Positions 8,537-18,605 of a stretch of 64,000 nt of DNA are shown in pieces. Origin of the DNA: Pseudonocardia endophytica (GTDB lineage Bacteria > Actinomycetota > Actinomycetes > Mycobacteriales > Pseudonocardiaceae); the NCBI RefSeq assembly GCF_004339565.1, contig NZ_SMFZ01000001.1, positions 2,604,001-2,668,000 of the forward strand. Direction: 5' to 3'. The position numbers and the translations under genes were made by a program. A model generated the notes under the pieces. It saw only the letters and a program-made list of their open reading frames with translations, was not told where the DNA came from and searched no databases. Numbering within the stretch: the first letter of the stretch is position 1; each line of letters opens with the position of its first letter.

Positions 8537-9408
8537 GACCGGATCCCGTCGAACAGGTCGGTCTCGTCCGCGTCCGGATGGCCGACGAGGACGAACTCCT
8601 CGACGTCGCGCAGCGGCTGGGCGACGCCGTTGCTCATCGCGTAGGCCACGGTCTCGTGGTACTCCCACACCGAGATCTGCGTCGCGTGCGCGCGCATCGC
8701 GGCGACGCGGGCCGGGCGCTGGTCCGCGACGTCGATCCGGGTGGTCACGTCACCGGCGTCGGCGCTGGGCAGCTCGTCCGGCGCGGGCACCCGGAACGGC
8801 AGGCCCGGGTGCCCGTCCAGGTCGGTGATCCCGGCGTCCAGCTCGGGCCGCGACCGCACCGTGAAGTACAGCTTCTCCACGACGTCCGGCCGGGCCGTCG
8901 CGGCCGCCGACGTGAGCTCGTGGGCGCGGACGTGGTCCGGGTGGCCGTAGCCGCCGTCGTCGGCGTAGGAGACGAGCACCTGCGGGCGGATCTCGTCGAC
9001 GACGTCGAGCAGCTGTGCGAGCTGGGTCCCGAACGGCTCCTGCGCGGCGAACGCGCGCGGGTGCAGGTCCGGCGGCAGCGCGGCGCGGGTGCCGTGCCCG
9101 GCGAGCACCATCCCGCTGTCCCGCCAGCGCCCGAGCCCGCCGAGGTAGCGGTGGCCCGGCCCGCCGAGCGCCGCCAGCGCACCGGCCAGCTCGCCGGTGC
9201 GGTAGCCGCCGAGCTGGTCGGCGCGGTCCGGCGCGAGCTCGGCCAGCTCCGGCGGGATCACCTCGCCCTGCTCGCCGAGCGTGCAGGTGACGACGGTGAC
9301 CTCGGTGTCCGGATCGGCCTGGTAGCGCGCGATCGTGCCGCCGGTGGTCAGCGTCTCGTCGTCCGGATGGGCGTGGACGAGGAGGAGACGTCGAGCTGCG
9401 GAGGACAC
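8533..9408 (-). CDS. mshB: N-acetyl-1-D-myo-inositol-2-amino-2-deoxy-alpha-D-glucopyranoside deacetylase
   Basis: MshB is the zinc-dependent deacetylase that makes GlcN-Ins in mycothiol synthesis. The 291-residue protein begins LLLVHAHPDDETLTTGGTIA, the LmbE/PIG-L signature with zinc ligands His14 and Asp17 and catalytic Asp16; the second conserved histidine lies in DGGYGHPDHVRAH. Mycothiol is the low-molecular-weight thiol of Actinobacteria, so the gene is a taxonomic marker. It lies 20 bp downstream of tsaD on the same strand, probably in one transcript. Confidence 0.93.
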   Translation of the reverse strand: MSSAARRLLLVHAHPDDETLTTGGTIARYQADPDTEVTVVTCTLGEQGEVIPPELAELAPDRADQLGGYRTGELAGALAALGGPGHRYLGGLGRWRDSGMVLAGHGTRAALPPDLHPRAFAAQEPFGTQLAQLLDVVDEIRPQVLVSYADDGGYGHPDHVRAHELTSAAATARPDVVEKLYFTVRSRPELDAGITDLDGHPGLPFRVPAPDELPSADAGDVTTRIDVADQRPARVAAMRAHATQISVWEYHETVAYAMSNGVAQPLRDVEEFVLVGHPDADETDLFDGIRS

Positions 9409-9428
9409 CGGACGAGCCTACGAGACGA

Positions 9429-10511
9429 TCAGCGCGGTACCGATACTCGCTCCGACACGCTCCGTTCGGTGTCCCGGACCGGGACCAGCGCACCGGTCAG
9501 CTCGACCGTCGGGACCGCCGTCGAGGCCAGCCCGGTCGCCGGCACGCCCGCACGCACGAGCAGGTCACCCAGCGCGGCGATCATGGCGCCGTTGTCCGTG
9601 CACAGCCGCGGCGCCGGCACCCGCAGCGCGATCCCCGCCCCGGTGCAGGCCTCCTCCATGCCGGTGCGCAGTGCCTTGTTCGCGGCGACGCCGCCGACCA
9701 TCAGCAGCGTGTCCGCGCCCTGCTCGCGGCAGGCGCGGACGGCCTTGCGCACCAGCACGTCGACGACGGCCTGCTGGAACGACGCCGCGACGTCCGGCAC
9801 GGCGACCGCACTGCCCGCGTCCTGCGCGGCCTCGACGTGCCGGGCCACGGCCGTCTTCAGCCCGGCGAACGAGAACCCGAACGGCGCGTCCCGGGGCCCG
9901 GTCATCGGGCGCGGGAACGCCACGGCGTGCGGGTCCCCGTCCAGCGCCGCCTTCGAGATCGCCGGGCCGCCCGGATAGGGCAGTCCGAGCACGCGGGCGA
10001 CCTTGTCGAACGCCTCGCCCGCCGCGTCGTCGACGGTGTCGCCGAGGTGCACGACCGGGTCGCGGGCCAGGTCACCGAGCGACAGCAGCGACGTGTGCCC
10101 GCCGGACACGATCAGGCACACGCAGCGCTCCGGCAGCGGCCCGTGTTCCAGCACGTCCACCGCCGCGTGGCCGGCCAGGTGGTGCACGCCGTGCAGCGGC
10201 ACGTCCAGCGCCGTCGCGTACGCCTTCGCCGCCGCGACGCCGACGTGCAGCGCGGGCGACAGGCCCGGCCCCGCCGTCACCGCGACGGCGTCCACGTCGG
10301 ACAGTGACACCCCGGCGTTCGCGACGGCGCGGCGCACCATCGGCACGACGGCGCTCACGTGCGCGCGGGCCGCGACCTCCGGCACCACCCCGCCGAAGCG
10401 GGCGTGCTCGTCGGCGCTGGAGGCGAGCCCGTCGCCGAGCAGCACCCCGTCCGCGACGAGACCGGCCCCGGTCTCGTCGCACGACGTCTCGATCCCCAGT
10501 ACCAGCGACAC
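9429..10511 (-). CDS. tsaD: tRNA N6-threonylcarbamoyladenosine transferase subunit TsaD
   Basis: TsaD transfers threonylcarbamoyl to A37 of ANN-decoding tRNAs, working with TsaB, TsaE and TsaC elsewhere in the genome. The 360-residue product starts at GTG 10511 with the conserved [12 protein letters not shown], carries the metal-binding HxxxH as His111 and His115 (HLAGH), then IVSGGHTSL and [13 protein letters not shown] of the ASKHA ATPase fold. The open frame extends upstream without family similarity. It is the first gene of a tight minus-strand run tsaD-mshB-(145 aa membrane)-(275 aa). Confidence 0.94.
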   Translation of the reverse strand: MSLVLGIETSCDETGAGLVADGVLLGDGLASSADEHARFGGVVPEVAARAHVSAVVPMVRRAVANAGVSLSDVDAVAVTAGPGLSPALHVGVAAAKAYATALDVPLHGVHHLAGHAAVDVLEHGPLPERCVCLIVSGGHTSLLSLGDLARDPVVHLGDTVDDAAGEAFDKVARVLGLPYPGGPAISKAALDGDPHAVAFPRPMTGPRDAPFGFSFAGLKTAVARHVEAAQDAGSAVAVPDVAASFQQAVVDVLVRKAVRACREQGADTLLMVGGVAANKALRTGMEEACTGAGIALRVPAPRLCTDNGAMIAALGDLLVRAGVPATGLASTAVPTVELTGALVPVRDTERSVSERVSVPR

Positions 10512-10570
10512 GCCCGCCAGTGTCCCTCGCCCGCCGCGGCGCCATTGCCTCGGCCCTCGACCGCCGGGCC

Positions 10571-11596
10571 TCAGAGCAGCGAGCGGACCTCGGCGAAGTG
10601 GCAGGCCACCGGGTGCCCGGTGTTCCGGTCGACGAGCTCCGGTTCCTCGTCCGTGCACCGCGCCTGCTGCTCGCCGGACAGTTCCATGGCGAACTTCGGG
10701 CACCGCGTGCGGAACCGGCAGCCCGACGGCGGGTCGGCCGGGCTCGGCAGGTCACCGACGACCGTGATCCGCTCCCTGGCCCGCTCCCGGCGCGGGTCGG
10801 GCAGCGGGATCGCCGAGATCAGCGCGTGCGTGTACGGGTGCGCGGGTGCGGTGAACATCTGCTCCGACGGCCCCGTCTCGACGATCTTGCCGAGGTACAT
10901 CACGGCGATCCGGTCCGCGATGTGGCGCACCACGGACAGATCGTGCGAGACGAACAGGTACGCCAGCCCCAGCTCGGACTGCAGCTCCTGCAGCAGGTTC
11001 AGCACGCCGGCCTGGATGGAGACGTCGAGTGCCGAGACCGGCTCGTCGAGCACGAGCAGCTTCGGGCGCAACGCGAGCGCCCTGGCGATCCCGATCCGCT
11101 GGCGCTGCCCGCCGGAGAACTCGTGCGGGTACCGGTTGCCGTGCTCCGGCTTCAGGCCGACGGTGCGCATCAGGTCGCGGACCTGCTGGCGGCCACCGGA
11201 GTCGTAGAGGTCGTGGATCCGCAGCGGCTCGGCGATGATCTCGCTCACCGGCATCCGCGGGTCCAGCGACGCGTACGGGTCCTGGAACACGAGCTGCATC
11301 TGACGGCGCAGCGCGCGCATCCTCCGCGCCGGCAACCCGGTCAGCTCCGTCTCACCGAAGTGGACGGTGCCGGACGTCGCCGGGATCAGGTTCAGCGCGA
11401 CACGGGCCAATGTGGACTTCCCGCAGCCGGACTCGCCGACCAGCCCGAGCGTCTCGCCCTCGGCGATCGAGAACGACACGTCGCTGACCGCCTGCACCGC
11501 ACCGACCTGGCGCCGGATCAGGCCGCCGGAGCGGATCGGGAACTCCTTGACCAGGTTGCGCGCCTGCACCAGCGTGGGCGCCTCCACTGTGGTCAC
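10571..11596 (-). CDS. oppF: Oligopeptide/dipeptide ABC transporter ATP-binding protein (OppF type)
   Basis: One of two ATPases of a peptide importer. The 341-residue sequence has Walker [18 protein letters not shown], the Q-loop [12 protein letters not shown], signature [15 protein letters not shown], Walker [15 protein letters not shown] and the H-loop SHDLS. The C-terminal oligopeptide-transporter extension has the cysteine set CRFRTRCPK and ARC (about residues 285-310). Such extensions can carry an iron-sulfur cluster in related proteins; here that is inference. The ATG overlaps the oppD stop by 4 bp. It ends the operon 59 bp before tsaD. Confidence 0.9.
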   Translation of the reverse strand: MTTVEAPTLVQARNLVKEFPIRSGGLIRRQVGAVQAVSDVSFSIAEGETLGLVGESGCGKSTLARVALNLIPATSGTVHFGETELTGLPARRMRALRRQMQLVFQDPYASLDPRMPVSEIIAEPLRIHDLYDSGGRQQVRDLMRTVGLKPEHGNRYPHEFSGGQRQRIGIARALALRPKLLVLDEPVSALDVSIQAGVLNLLQELQSELGLAYLFVSHDLSVVRHIADRIAVMYLGKIVETGPSEQMFTAPAHPYTHALISAIPLPDPRRERARERITVVGDLPSPADPPSGCRFRTRCPKFAMELSGEQQARCTDEEPELVDRNTGHPVACHFAEVRSLL

Positions 11597-12693
11597 GAGC
11601 GCACCTCACCGTCGGTCAGGGTCGCCAGGTGCTCGAGCGCCTCGGCGTCCACCTCGTCGGAGTCGAACACGTCCGCGGCGGCCGCACCGGACACCTGCGA
11701 CGAGTGGTGGCACGCCGCCCGCTGACCGTCACCGACGTCGGTCAGCTCCGGTTCGTCGGTCTCGCAGACGTCCGTGGACAGCGGACAGCGCGGCGAGAAC
11801 GGGCAGCCCGGCGGCATGTTCTGCGCCGACGGCGGCGCTCCCGGGATCGGCGTCAGCCGCTCGCTCTGCTGGTCCAGGCGGGGCAGGCTGCCGAGCAGGC
11901 CCAGCGTGTACGGCATCCGCGGTGTGTAGAAGATGTCCTCCACGCTGCCGATCTCGACCGGCTTCCCGGCGTACATGACCAGCACCCGGTCCGCCTGCCC
12001 GGCGATCACGCCGAGGTCGTGGGTGATCAGCACCATCGCGGCGCCGGTCTCGGACTGGGCCGCCTGCAGCGCGTCCAGGACCTGGGCCTGCACGGTCACG
12101 TCCAGGGCCGTCGTCGGCTCGTCGGCGATGATCACGTCCGGGTCGTTGGCCATCGCGATCGCGATCACCACGCGCTGGCGCATGCCGCCGGAGAGCTCGT
12201 GCGGGTAGGAGTCGACGCGCTGCTCCGGGTTCGGGATCCGGACCGTGCGCAGCAGTTCGATCGCCCGCTCGCGGGCCTGCGCCTTGCTGACGTCGCGGTG
12301 GGCCAGCACCGCCTCGGCGATCTGGTACCCGGCCGTGTAGACCGGGTTCAGCGACGTCATCGGGTCCTGGAAGATCATCGCGATTCGCTCGCCGCGGATC
12401 TTCGTGAGCTCGTCCTCCTTGAGCGTCAACAGGTCGCGGCCGTCGAACATGATCGAGCCGGTGATCGTCGCGGTCCTCGGCAGCAGACCCATCACGGCCA
12501 TCGACGTGACGGACTTGCCGGAGCCGGACTCGCCGACGATGCCGAGCACCTCGCCGCGACGCAGCGTGTAGTCGACGCCGCGGACGGCCTGCACGGCGCC
12601 GTCCGCGCTCGGGAACGTGACGGTCAGATCGGAGACCGTCATCAGGACGTCGGAGTCGGGCGGTGCCGTCTGTTCGCTCGCGGGCTCGCTCAC
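11593..12693 (-). CDS. oppD: Oligopeptide/dipeptide ABC transporter ATP-binding protein (OppD type)
   Basis: The second ATPase of the importer, 366 residues. Motifs: Walker [22 protein letters not shown]-loop [16 protein letters not shown], signature [15 protein letters not shown], Walker [20 protein letters not shown]-loop ITHDLG. The C-terminal extension has [14 protein letters not shown]. It overlaps oppC by 4 bp upstream and oppF by 4 bp downstream, so the three are translationally coupled. The last 30 residues ([20 protein letters not shown]) form an unusual acidic tail. Confidence 0.9.
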   Translation of the reverse strand: MSEPASEQTAPPDSDVLMTVSDLTVTFPSADGAVQAVRGVDYTLRRGEVLGIVGESGSGKSVTSMAVMGLLPRTATITGSIMFDGRDLLTLKEDELTKIRGERIAMIFQDPMTSLNPVYTAGYQIAEAVLAHRDVSKAQARERAIELLRTVRIPNPEQRVDSYPHELSGGMRQRVVIAIAMANDPDVIIADEPTTALDVTVQAQVLDALQAAQSETGAAMVLITHDLGVIAGQADRVLVMYAGKPVEIGSVEDIFYTPRMPYTLGLLGSLPRLDQQSERLTPIPGAPPSAQNMPPGCPFSPRCPLSTDVCETDEPELTDVGDGQRAACHHSSQVSGAAAADVFDSDEVDAEALEHLATLTDGEVRS

Positions 12694-13628
12694 TGCCGCA
12701 CCTTCGTCTGCTGTGGATCGAACGCGTCACGCAGGCCGTCGCCGATGAAGTTGATCGTGAGCGCGATGATGATGATGAACAGGCCGGGGAAGTAGAACAG
12801 CCACGGCCGCGTGGTGAGGGCCGTCTGCGCCTCGCTGACCAGCAGGCCGAGCGACGTGTCCGGCACCTGCACGCCGAAGCCCAGGTAGGACAGCGCCGTC
12901 TCGAGCAGGATCGCGAGCGCCACCAGGATCGTCAGGTTGACCAGGATCGAGCCCAGCGCGTTCGGCACCAGGTGCCGCAGGATGATCCGGGTGTCGGACG
13001 CACCGAGCGCCTTGGCGGCCTCGATGTACTCCTTCTCCCGCAGCGAGAGCACCACGCCGCGCGCGACCCGGGACACGTACGCCCAGTACAGCCCGGCGAT
13101 CACCAGGCCGATCAGGTACCAGGTGCCGCCGAAGTTGTGCGCCAGCATCGCGGCGACGGCGATCAGCGGCAGCGTGAGGATCAGGTCGGCGATCCGCATC
13201 ATGATCGTGTCGGTGCGGCCGCCGAAGTAGCCGGCGACCGAGCCCCACAGCGTGCCGACGAACGTCGCCAGGATCGCGACCATCACCGAGACCTGCAACG
13301 AGATCCGGGTCCCGCCGAGCACCTGGGCGAACTGGTCCTTGCCGACCGCGTCGGTGCCGAAGGGATGGTCGAACGACGGCGGCACCGAGTTGTCCGGCGT
13401 GATCTCGCCGACGTCGTAGCGCCACAGCGCCCCGCCGACGTACGCCAGCAGGATCAGCAGCACGAGCACCACGAGGCTGACCATCGCCGCGCGGTGCGCC
13501 AGGAACCGGCGGAACACCAGCTGCGCCTGGCTGCGCTCCTCGACCGTGAACTCGCGGTCCACCGTGGACCCCGCCGTCGTGGTGTCCCCCGTCGTGGCCG
13601 GGGTCGCCTTCTCGTCCGTGTCAGACAT
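12690..13628 (-). CDS. oppC: Oligopeptide ABC transporter permease (OppC type)
   Basis: The 312-residue integral membrane subunit has an N-terminal cytoplasmic stretch (about 1-40), a first membrane helix AMVSLVVLVLLILLAYVGGA, the periplasmic segment with FGTDAVGKDQFAQVLGGTR, then the five-helix permease core. The coupling (EAA) motif is in YIEAAKALGASDTRIILRHL. The order C after B is standard for dipeptide and oligopeptide importers. It overlaps oppB by 8 bp and oppD by 4 bp. Confidence 0.9.
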   Translation of the reverse strand: MSDTDEKATPATTGDTTTAGSTVDREFTVEERSQAQLVFRRFLAHRAAMVSLVVLVLLILLAYVGGALWRYDVGEITPDNSVPPSFDHPFGTDAVGKDQFAQVLGGTRISLQVSVMVAILATFVGTLWGSVAGYFGGRTDTIMMRIADLILTLPLIAVAAMLAHNFGGTWYLIGLVIAGLYWAYVSRVARGVVLSLREKEYIEAAKALGASDTRIILRHLVPNALGSILVNLTILVALAILLETALSYLGFGVQVPDTSLGLLVSEAQTALTTRPWLFYFPGLFIIIIALTINFIGDGLRDAFDPQQTKVRQ

Positions 13629-14601
13629 AGCGGATCCGGGGGTCGAGGACGCCGTAGAGCAGGTCGGCGATCAGGTTGAAGACGATCACGATGGTGGCCG
13701 AGACGAGCAGCCACGACGTCACCGCGTACGTGTCGAACTGCGTGATCGACACGAGCAGGAAGTCCCCGAGCCCCTTCCACTGGAAGACCTTCTCGGTGAT
13801 CACGGCGCCGCCGACGATCGTCGCGACGTCCAGCGCGGTGACCGTGGTCAGCGGGATCAGCGCGGTCCGCAGCGCGTGCTTGACCATCACCTGGCGCCGG
13901 GACAGGCCCTTGGCCCGGGCCAGCCGGACGTAGTCCGAGTTCATCGTCTCCAACATGGACGCGCGGGCGAACCGGCTCCACGACGCGTAGGAGATCAGCG
14001 CCAGCGCGATCGTCGGCAGCACGAGGTGACCGACGACGTCCCCGACCTGGGCGAAGAAGCCGTTCGGCGGCGGGATCGAGTTCGCGCCGATCGTGTAGAT
14101 CGCCTGCGTGCCGACGGCGTTGTTGAACTCGATGCCGCCCTGCTTGAGCAGGATCGCCAGCCAGAACGCCGGCATGGCCAGGAAGAGGAAGCCGAGGAAC
14201 GTGGCCGTGTAGTCGGCCTTGGAGTACTGGCGCACGGCGGTGAGCACGCCGACGATCACGGCCAGCACGAGCGCGATCACCATGGCGAGCAGGACGAGCC
14301 GCATCGTGATCCAGAAGCGGTCGCCGAGCTGCTGGCCGATGTTCTGGGTGGCCACGACGGACGGTCCGAAGTCACCGGTGAAGATCCCGCCGAGCCAGGA
14401 GAAGTAGCGCGGGATCAGCGGCTCGTTCAGGTGCAGGCGTTCGGCCTCGGCGGCGAGCACCTGGGGAGGTGGTGGTGGGTTGCGCAGGATCAGCGGGGTC
14501 AGCGGGTTGCCGGACAGCGTGCCGAGCCAGAACACGATGAACGACGAGACCAGCAGGACCGGGATCGAGATGAGGATCCGGCGCGCGGCGTAGATGAGCA
14601 T
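13621..14601 (-). CDS. oppB: Oligopeptide ABC transporter permease (OppB type)
   Basis: The ATG at 14601 follows GGAGAGAT and gives 326 residues; an upstream GTG at 14691 would start inside the hairpin and lacks homology. The first membrane helix is RRILISIPVLLVSSFIVFWL, followed by a large periplasmic loop and the permease core with the EAA-type coupling loop DYVRLARAKGLSRRQVMVKH. It forms the translocation pore with OppC. It is separated from oppA by 104 bp containing a strong 15-bp stem (14663-14697). Confidence 0.9.
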   Translation of the reverse strand: MLIYAARRILISIPVLLVSSFIVFWLGTLSGNPLTPLILRNPPPPPQVLAAEAERLHLNEPLIPRYFSWLGGIFTGDFGPSVVATQNIGQQLGDRFWITMRLVLLAMVIALVLAVIVGVLTAVRQYSKADYTATFLGFLFLAMPAFWLAILLKQGGIEFNNAVGTQAIYTIGANSIPPPNGFFAQVGDVVGHLVLPTIALALISYASWSRFARASMLETMNSDYVRLARAKGLSRRQVMVKHALRTALIPLTTVTALDVATIVGGAVITEKVFQWKGLGDFLLVSITQFDTYAVTSWLLVSATIVIVFNLIADLLYGVLDPRIRYV

Positions 14602-14662
14602 CAGGGATCTCTCCGACGCGTGGTGGGAACCCGTGAGCGGCTCGTGGCCGTCGCGGGCGCGG

Positions 14663-14697
14663 AGGAGGGTGGCACGCGCGGAGCGTGCCACCCTCCT
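14663..14697 (-). terminator. 15-bp perfect stem-loop between oppA and oppB
   Basis: AGGAGGGTGGCACGC (14663-14677) pairs perfectly with GCGTGCCACCCTCCT (14683-14697) across the 5-nt loop GCGGA. There is no T-run, so it is either an actinobacterial stem terminator without a U-tract or an RNA processing/stability hairpin. Its place directly after the binding-protein gene and before the permease genes fits the common need for more binding protein than transporter. It lies outside both coding regions. Confidence 0.7.
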
Positions 14698-14705
14698 GTC
14701 GGGCG

Positions 14706-16448
14706 TCAGCTACCGGTGCGCAGACCCCACTGGCCCGCGTTGTACATCGGGCCGTCCAGGGTGGCGTTGCCGCGCACGTTGGCGATCGTGTTCTGCGCCG
14801 CCAGGAGCGTCGGCTTCTGGTAGATCGGCAGGACGTACGCGTCGCCCATGATAATCTTGTCCGCCTCGTTCAGCTTGGCGGTCGCGGCGGCCTTGTCCGT
14901 CGACGAGGCCGCGTCGTTGAGCAGCTTGTCCGTCGTCGGGTTGTTGTACTTGCCGAAGTTGTTGCCCGAGGTCGACAGGAACGTCTGCTGGGCGTTCGAG
15001 AACGGAGCCGGGCTCTGCACCCAGGCGAACACGATGATGTCGTAGTCGCCGGAGGTGGTCGTCGTGCCCAGGTCGTCGGTCGGCTGCACGGTGACGTTGA
15101 TCCCCAGCTGCTTCATGTACTGGGCGAACAGCTCGCACTCGTTCTGCCGGATCGCGTTGCCGACCGTGTAGCGGATCCGCATGTCCGGAACCGGCTTGCC
15201 GTCCTTGGCGACGAGCTTCTGCCCGACGCCCGTGTAGCCGGCCTGGGTGAGGATCTGCTTGGCCTTCTCGATGTCACCGGTGCCGAGGCCGGTGGCCGAC
15301 ACGTTGTCCGTGTAGCCGTCCTGCTGCGGCAGGAACATCAGGCTGTCCAGCGGCTTCACGTCCGGGTTGAACTGCCCGACCGTCTTGGCGATGATGTCCT
15401 GCCGGTTCACGGCCGTGTACATCGCCTGCCGCAGCGCCTTGTCCTTCAGGGCCGGGGTGCGCAGGTTGAAGTCGTAGTGCTCCCAGGTCAGGCCGAGCTG
15501 CTGGAGCTGCGAGACGTTCGGGATCTGCTGCAGCTGCTGCACGATGTCCACCTGCGGCTGCGGGTAGAGCACCTGCACCTCGTTGTTCTGCAGCGCGATC
15601 GGTTCCTGGGTGGCGTCCGTGATCACGCGCATGATCAGCGTGTCCAGCTTCGGCTTCGTCGCGCCGTACCACTTCGGGTTCGGCACCAGGGTCAGCGCCT
15701 GGTTGTCCTGCCAACTCTTCACGACGTACGGGCCGCCGGAGTACGTCGGCGGGTTCTCCCCGAACCAGTCGAACGAGGACTTGATGCCGGCAGGTGTGTT
15801 GATGTCACCGTGCTGGGCGGCGATGTGCGCCGGGTAGAGGGGCTGGCCCGACGCGAAGTAGTTCTGCCAGTCCGTGAACGGCTTGGACAGCGTCATCGTC
15901 GCCGTCTTGCCACCGTCCGAGCCGACCACGTTCGTGACGAGGTCCCAGCCACCGTTGCCCGCCGTCTCGCAGTCCGGGCACTGGGTGGGGCTCTGCATCT
16001 TCCAGCCGTACGCGAAGTCGCTCGCGTCGATCGGCTTGCCGTCGCTCCACACCGCGTTCGGCTTGATCTTGTAGACGATCGTGGTGGGGTTGGTGAGCGT
16101 CGCCGACTCCATCAGGTCGGTGTTCAGCTCGAGCTTCAGGTCCGGGGTGTTGCTGAACGCGTACGGCAGGTAGGCCTTCGTGGCCATGCCGGTCTCGAAC
16201 ACGTTGCCGTCGGCCGAGTTGACGTTCCAGTTCGGAATGTTCTTCTCGATCGCGAACGTGATCTGGCCGCCCTGCTGGACCTGGTCCGCGGGTACGGCGT
16301 TGCAGTTGTTGATGTCGGTCGCGCAGTCGGCGAAGTTTCCGCTGGCCACGGCGTTGCCCTCGCCGCCACCACCTCCGCCGCACGCAGCCAGCAGCAGTGC
16401 TGCCGCCCCGCTCACCGCTATCGCGGCAGCCGCCTTGGTTCCCCTCAT
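14706..16448 (-). CDS. oppA: Peptide ABC transporter substrate-binding lipoprotein (OppA/DppA type)
   Basis: The 580-residue precursor starts at ATG 16448. It has a basic N-terminus, a hydrophobic core and lipobox LLLAACGG, so Cys23 is the predicted lipidated residue; a Gly-rich linker follows. The mature part is a family 5 extracellular solute-binding protein (VVYKIKPNAVWSDGKPIDASD-type region, then DWFGENPPTYSGGPYVVKSW). It captures peptides for OppBCDF encoded downstream. Between it and the upstream lpqW-like gene are 226 bp where the operon promoter should lie; I see no clear hexamers there. Confidence 0.9.
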   Translation of the reverse strand: MRGTKAAAAIAVSGAAALLLAACGGGGGGEGNAVASGNFADCATDINNCNAVPADQVQQGGQITFAIEKNIPNWNVNSADGNVFETGMATKAYLPYAFSNTPDLKLELNTDLMESATLTNPTTIVYKIKPNAVWSDGKPIDASDFAYGWKMQSPTQCPDCETAGNGGWDLVTNVVGSDGGKTATMTLSKPFTDWQNYFASGQPLYPAHIAAQHGDINTPAGIKSSFDWFGENPPTYSGGPYVVKSWQDNQALTLVPNPKWYGATKPKLDTLIMRVITDATQEPIALQNNEVQVLYPQPQVDIVQQLQQIPNVSQLQQLGLTWEHYDFNLRTPALKDKALRQAMYTAVNRQDIIAKTVGQFNPDVKPLDSLMFLPQQDGYTDNVSATGLGTGDIEKAKQILTQAGYTGVGQKLVAKDGKPVPDMRIRYTVGNAIRQNECELFAQYMKQLGINVTVQPTDDLGTTTTSGDYDIIVFAWVQSPAPFSNAQQTFLSTSGNNFGKYNNPTTDKLLNDAASSTDKAAATAKLNEADKIIMGDAYVLPIYQKPTLLAAQNTIANVRGNATLDGPMYNAGQWGLRTGS

Positions 16449-16674
16449 GATGTGCAACGTGCCTCTCGGTTCGAGGGCGCCTCGGTTGCGGCGCCGCCAC
16501 GGGACAGGAGGGGGCAGCCGGATGTACTGCCGGGTAACCCCCGGAGGGACGGTAGAAATCCGGTTGACGGATGGCGACCGTCTCGCCGGATCGTGACCAA
16601 AGGGTGACCGACACACGACGTAACGGGCGCACCAGGAACGGCGGAGTACTCCAGTGGGGGGACTCTCGTCCGGG

Positions 16675-18552
16675 TCAGCGGTCCTTCGGCTCGGGTTCGT
16701 TCCACCGGGTCGCACCGGTGAACGGGCCGGTGGCCAACGGCCCTGGGGTGACGCGCGTCACGGCGTCGGTCTGCGGCGTGCTCACCACCAGCCCCTGCTG
16801 CTGGTAGAGCGGCAGCCCGGGCAGCTGGGTCCAGAGCACCCGCTCGGCGTCCGCCAGCGCAGCCGGGTCGGCGGGCGCGGTCTGGGCCGAGGTCAGGCGG
16901 TCGAGCAGCGGCTGGACCGCCGGGAAGCAGGACACACCGGGCGAGCCGGCGGGGACCGACGGGTCCGGGCAGCCGTACTCGGAGTCCAGTCGCGGTCCGG
17001 GCGCCCCGGTCGCGGGCCGGGCTCCGACCAGCACGTCCACGGCCACCGGGCCGGTCGGCGCGCTCGTCGTCGACGTCGTGCTCGGGGTCTCCGACGTCGC
17101 GGGTGGTGCCGCCTGCGGGGTCGGTGCCGGGGTGGTCGGGGCAGCCGGGGTGGTCGGGGCGCCGGGCGCCGGGCCGGCTCCGCCCGCGGCCGGGGTCGGC
17201 GTCGCGGACGGCGTCGCGGGGGTCACCGTCGGCTGGGCGAACAGGTCGGCCGCGGGCGGGGTGACGAGGGTGGCCCGCACCCCGGCCGCCTTCAGCTGGG
17301 CGACGACGACGCGGGCCACGGCGAGGTCCTGCGGCCGGTCCGCCGCGGCACCGACGACGAGCGAGAGCGGGCTCCCGCCGATCTGCCACTGCCCGTCGGA
17401 GCCGCGGACGTAGCCGGCTCCGGTGAACGCGGCCGCCGACGCCGCCGGGTCCGGTCGGGCCGGGGCGCCCGCGGGCGCGGTCGGCTCGTAGCCGGCGTCG
17501 GACGGGGCGACCCCGAACGCGTCGGCCGGCACCGCGGCGGGTGCGACGGCGCGCCGGATGGCGTCCCGGTCCAGCGCCGCGGCGACGCCCTGGCGCACCC
17601 GGGGGTCGGCCATCGGACCGCCGCCGGAGCGGAACTCCAGCGACTGCACGACGGGCCGCGGCGCGCGCTGCACGGTCGGTCGCCCGGTGCCTCCGGTGGA
17701 GGTGACGGCGGCGATCGCGCGGTCCACGTCGGGTCCGGCGTCCGGCAGGGCGAGGTCGATGTCGCGGTTGGCCAGCGCCGCGGTGAGCAACGGCGTGTCG
17801 ATGCGGCGCAGCATGATCTCGTCGAGCACGGCGGGCGTGGCCCAGTACGGGTCGGCCCTGGTCAGCAGCACCTCGCCGCGTACCCGGTCGACGCCCATCA
17901 CGCGGTACGGGCCGCCGGACACCGGGACGCCGTTCGCCATCGGAGCCGTCCAGCCGCCGGGCGCGTCCTTGAGGATGTGCGCCGGGAGCAGGCCGGAGAA
18001 CAGCTCCGGCCAGTACGGGTACGGGCGGTCGAACGTGACGTCGACGGCCTTGCCGCCGGCCCGGCTGCGCACGTCGGTGATCGCCCGGTAGCCGGACGAG
18101 CCGATCGTGCCCGGCTGGCTGCGCATCTGCTGCCAGAGGTAGACGAAGTCCTCGGCCGCGATCGGCGCACCGGACGACCAGGACGCCTGCACGTTGAGCT
18201 CGTAGCTGACCGTGAACGGCGCGGTCGACGTGACCTGCGCGCTGGTGGCGATCGTCCTGTCGAGCTGCAGGTTGCCGTTCGCGTCCGGCCGGAACACCGA
18301 CGGCAGCACGAGCGTCGAGATGGCCTGCGTGACCGCCGACTGGTCGGCGCGCAGGTGCGGGTTGAAGCCGGGCCCGATGTCGGTGATGCCGGCGACGAGC
18401 TGGGTCGTCTCGGCCTGCACGGTCGGCACCGGTGGCGCGGGCGCAGGCGCCGGGATCGGGTCGGCCGAGCAGCCCGCCAGCAGCGCGGTCAGCGCGAGCA
18501 CCGCGACCACTGCGGCCCGGCCGGTCGGGCGGGATCCTCGACGTGCGATCAC
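16675..18552 (-). CDS. lpqW: LpqW-like lipoprotein, solute-binding protein family 5
   Basis: The 625-residue precursor has a signal ending in lipobox LTALLAGCS (Cys28), then a family 5 binding-protein fold (DIGPGFNPHLRADQSAVTQA, FRPDANGNLQLDRTIATSAQ, ASWSSGAPIAAEDFVYLWQQ). Position beside typA matches lpqW (Rv1166), which in mycobacteria acts on phosphatidylinositol mannoside/lipoarabinomannan synthesis instead of peptide import. I therefore prefer LpqW, although the oppABCDF genes downstream make a binding-protein role possible. A Pro/Ala/Thr-rich stretch of about 70 residues (about 440-510) interrupts the second lobe. Confidence 0.75.
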   Translation of the reverse strand: MIARRGSRPTGRAAVVAVLALTALLAGCSADPIPAPAPAPPVPTVQAETTQLVAGITDIGPGFNPHLRADQSAVTQAISTLVLPSVFRPDANGNLQLDRTIATSAQVTSTAPFTVSYELNVQASWSSGAPIAAEDFVYLWQQMRSQPGTIGSSGYRAITDVRSRAGGKAVDVTFDRPYPYWPELFSGLLPAHILKDAPGGWTAPMANGVPVSGGPYRVMGVDRVRGEVLLTRADPYWATPAVLDEIMLRRIDTPLLTAALANRDIDLALPDAGPDVDRAIAAVTSTGGTGRPTVQRAPRPVVQSLEFRSGGGPMADPRVRQGVAAALDRDAIRRAVAPAAVPADAFGVAPSDAGYEPTAPAGAPARPDPAASAAAFTGAGYVRGSDGQWQIGGSPLSLVVGAAADRPQDLAVARVVVAQLKAAGVRATLVTPPAADLFAQPTVTPATPSATPTPAAGGAGPAPGAPTTPAAPTTPAPTPQAAPPATSETPSTTSTTSAPTGPVAVDVLVGARPATGAPGPRLDSEYGCPDPSVPAGSPGVSCFPAVQPLLDRLTSAQTAPADPAALADAERVLWTQLPGLPLYQQQGLVVSTPQTDAVTRVTPGPLATGPFTGATRWNEPEPKDR

Positions 18553-18605
18553 CCCGCCAGTATCCCGATGCCGCGGTCACTCCTCGCCGCCCGGGCACCC
18601 ACCCA

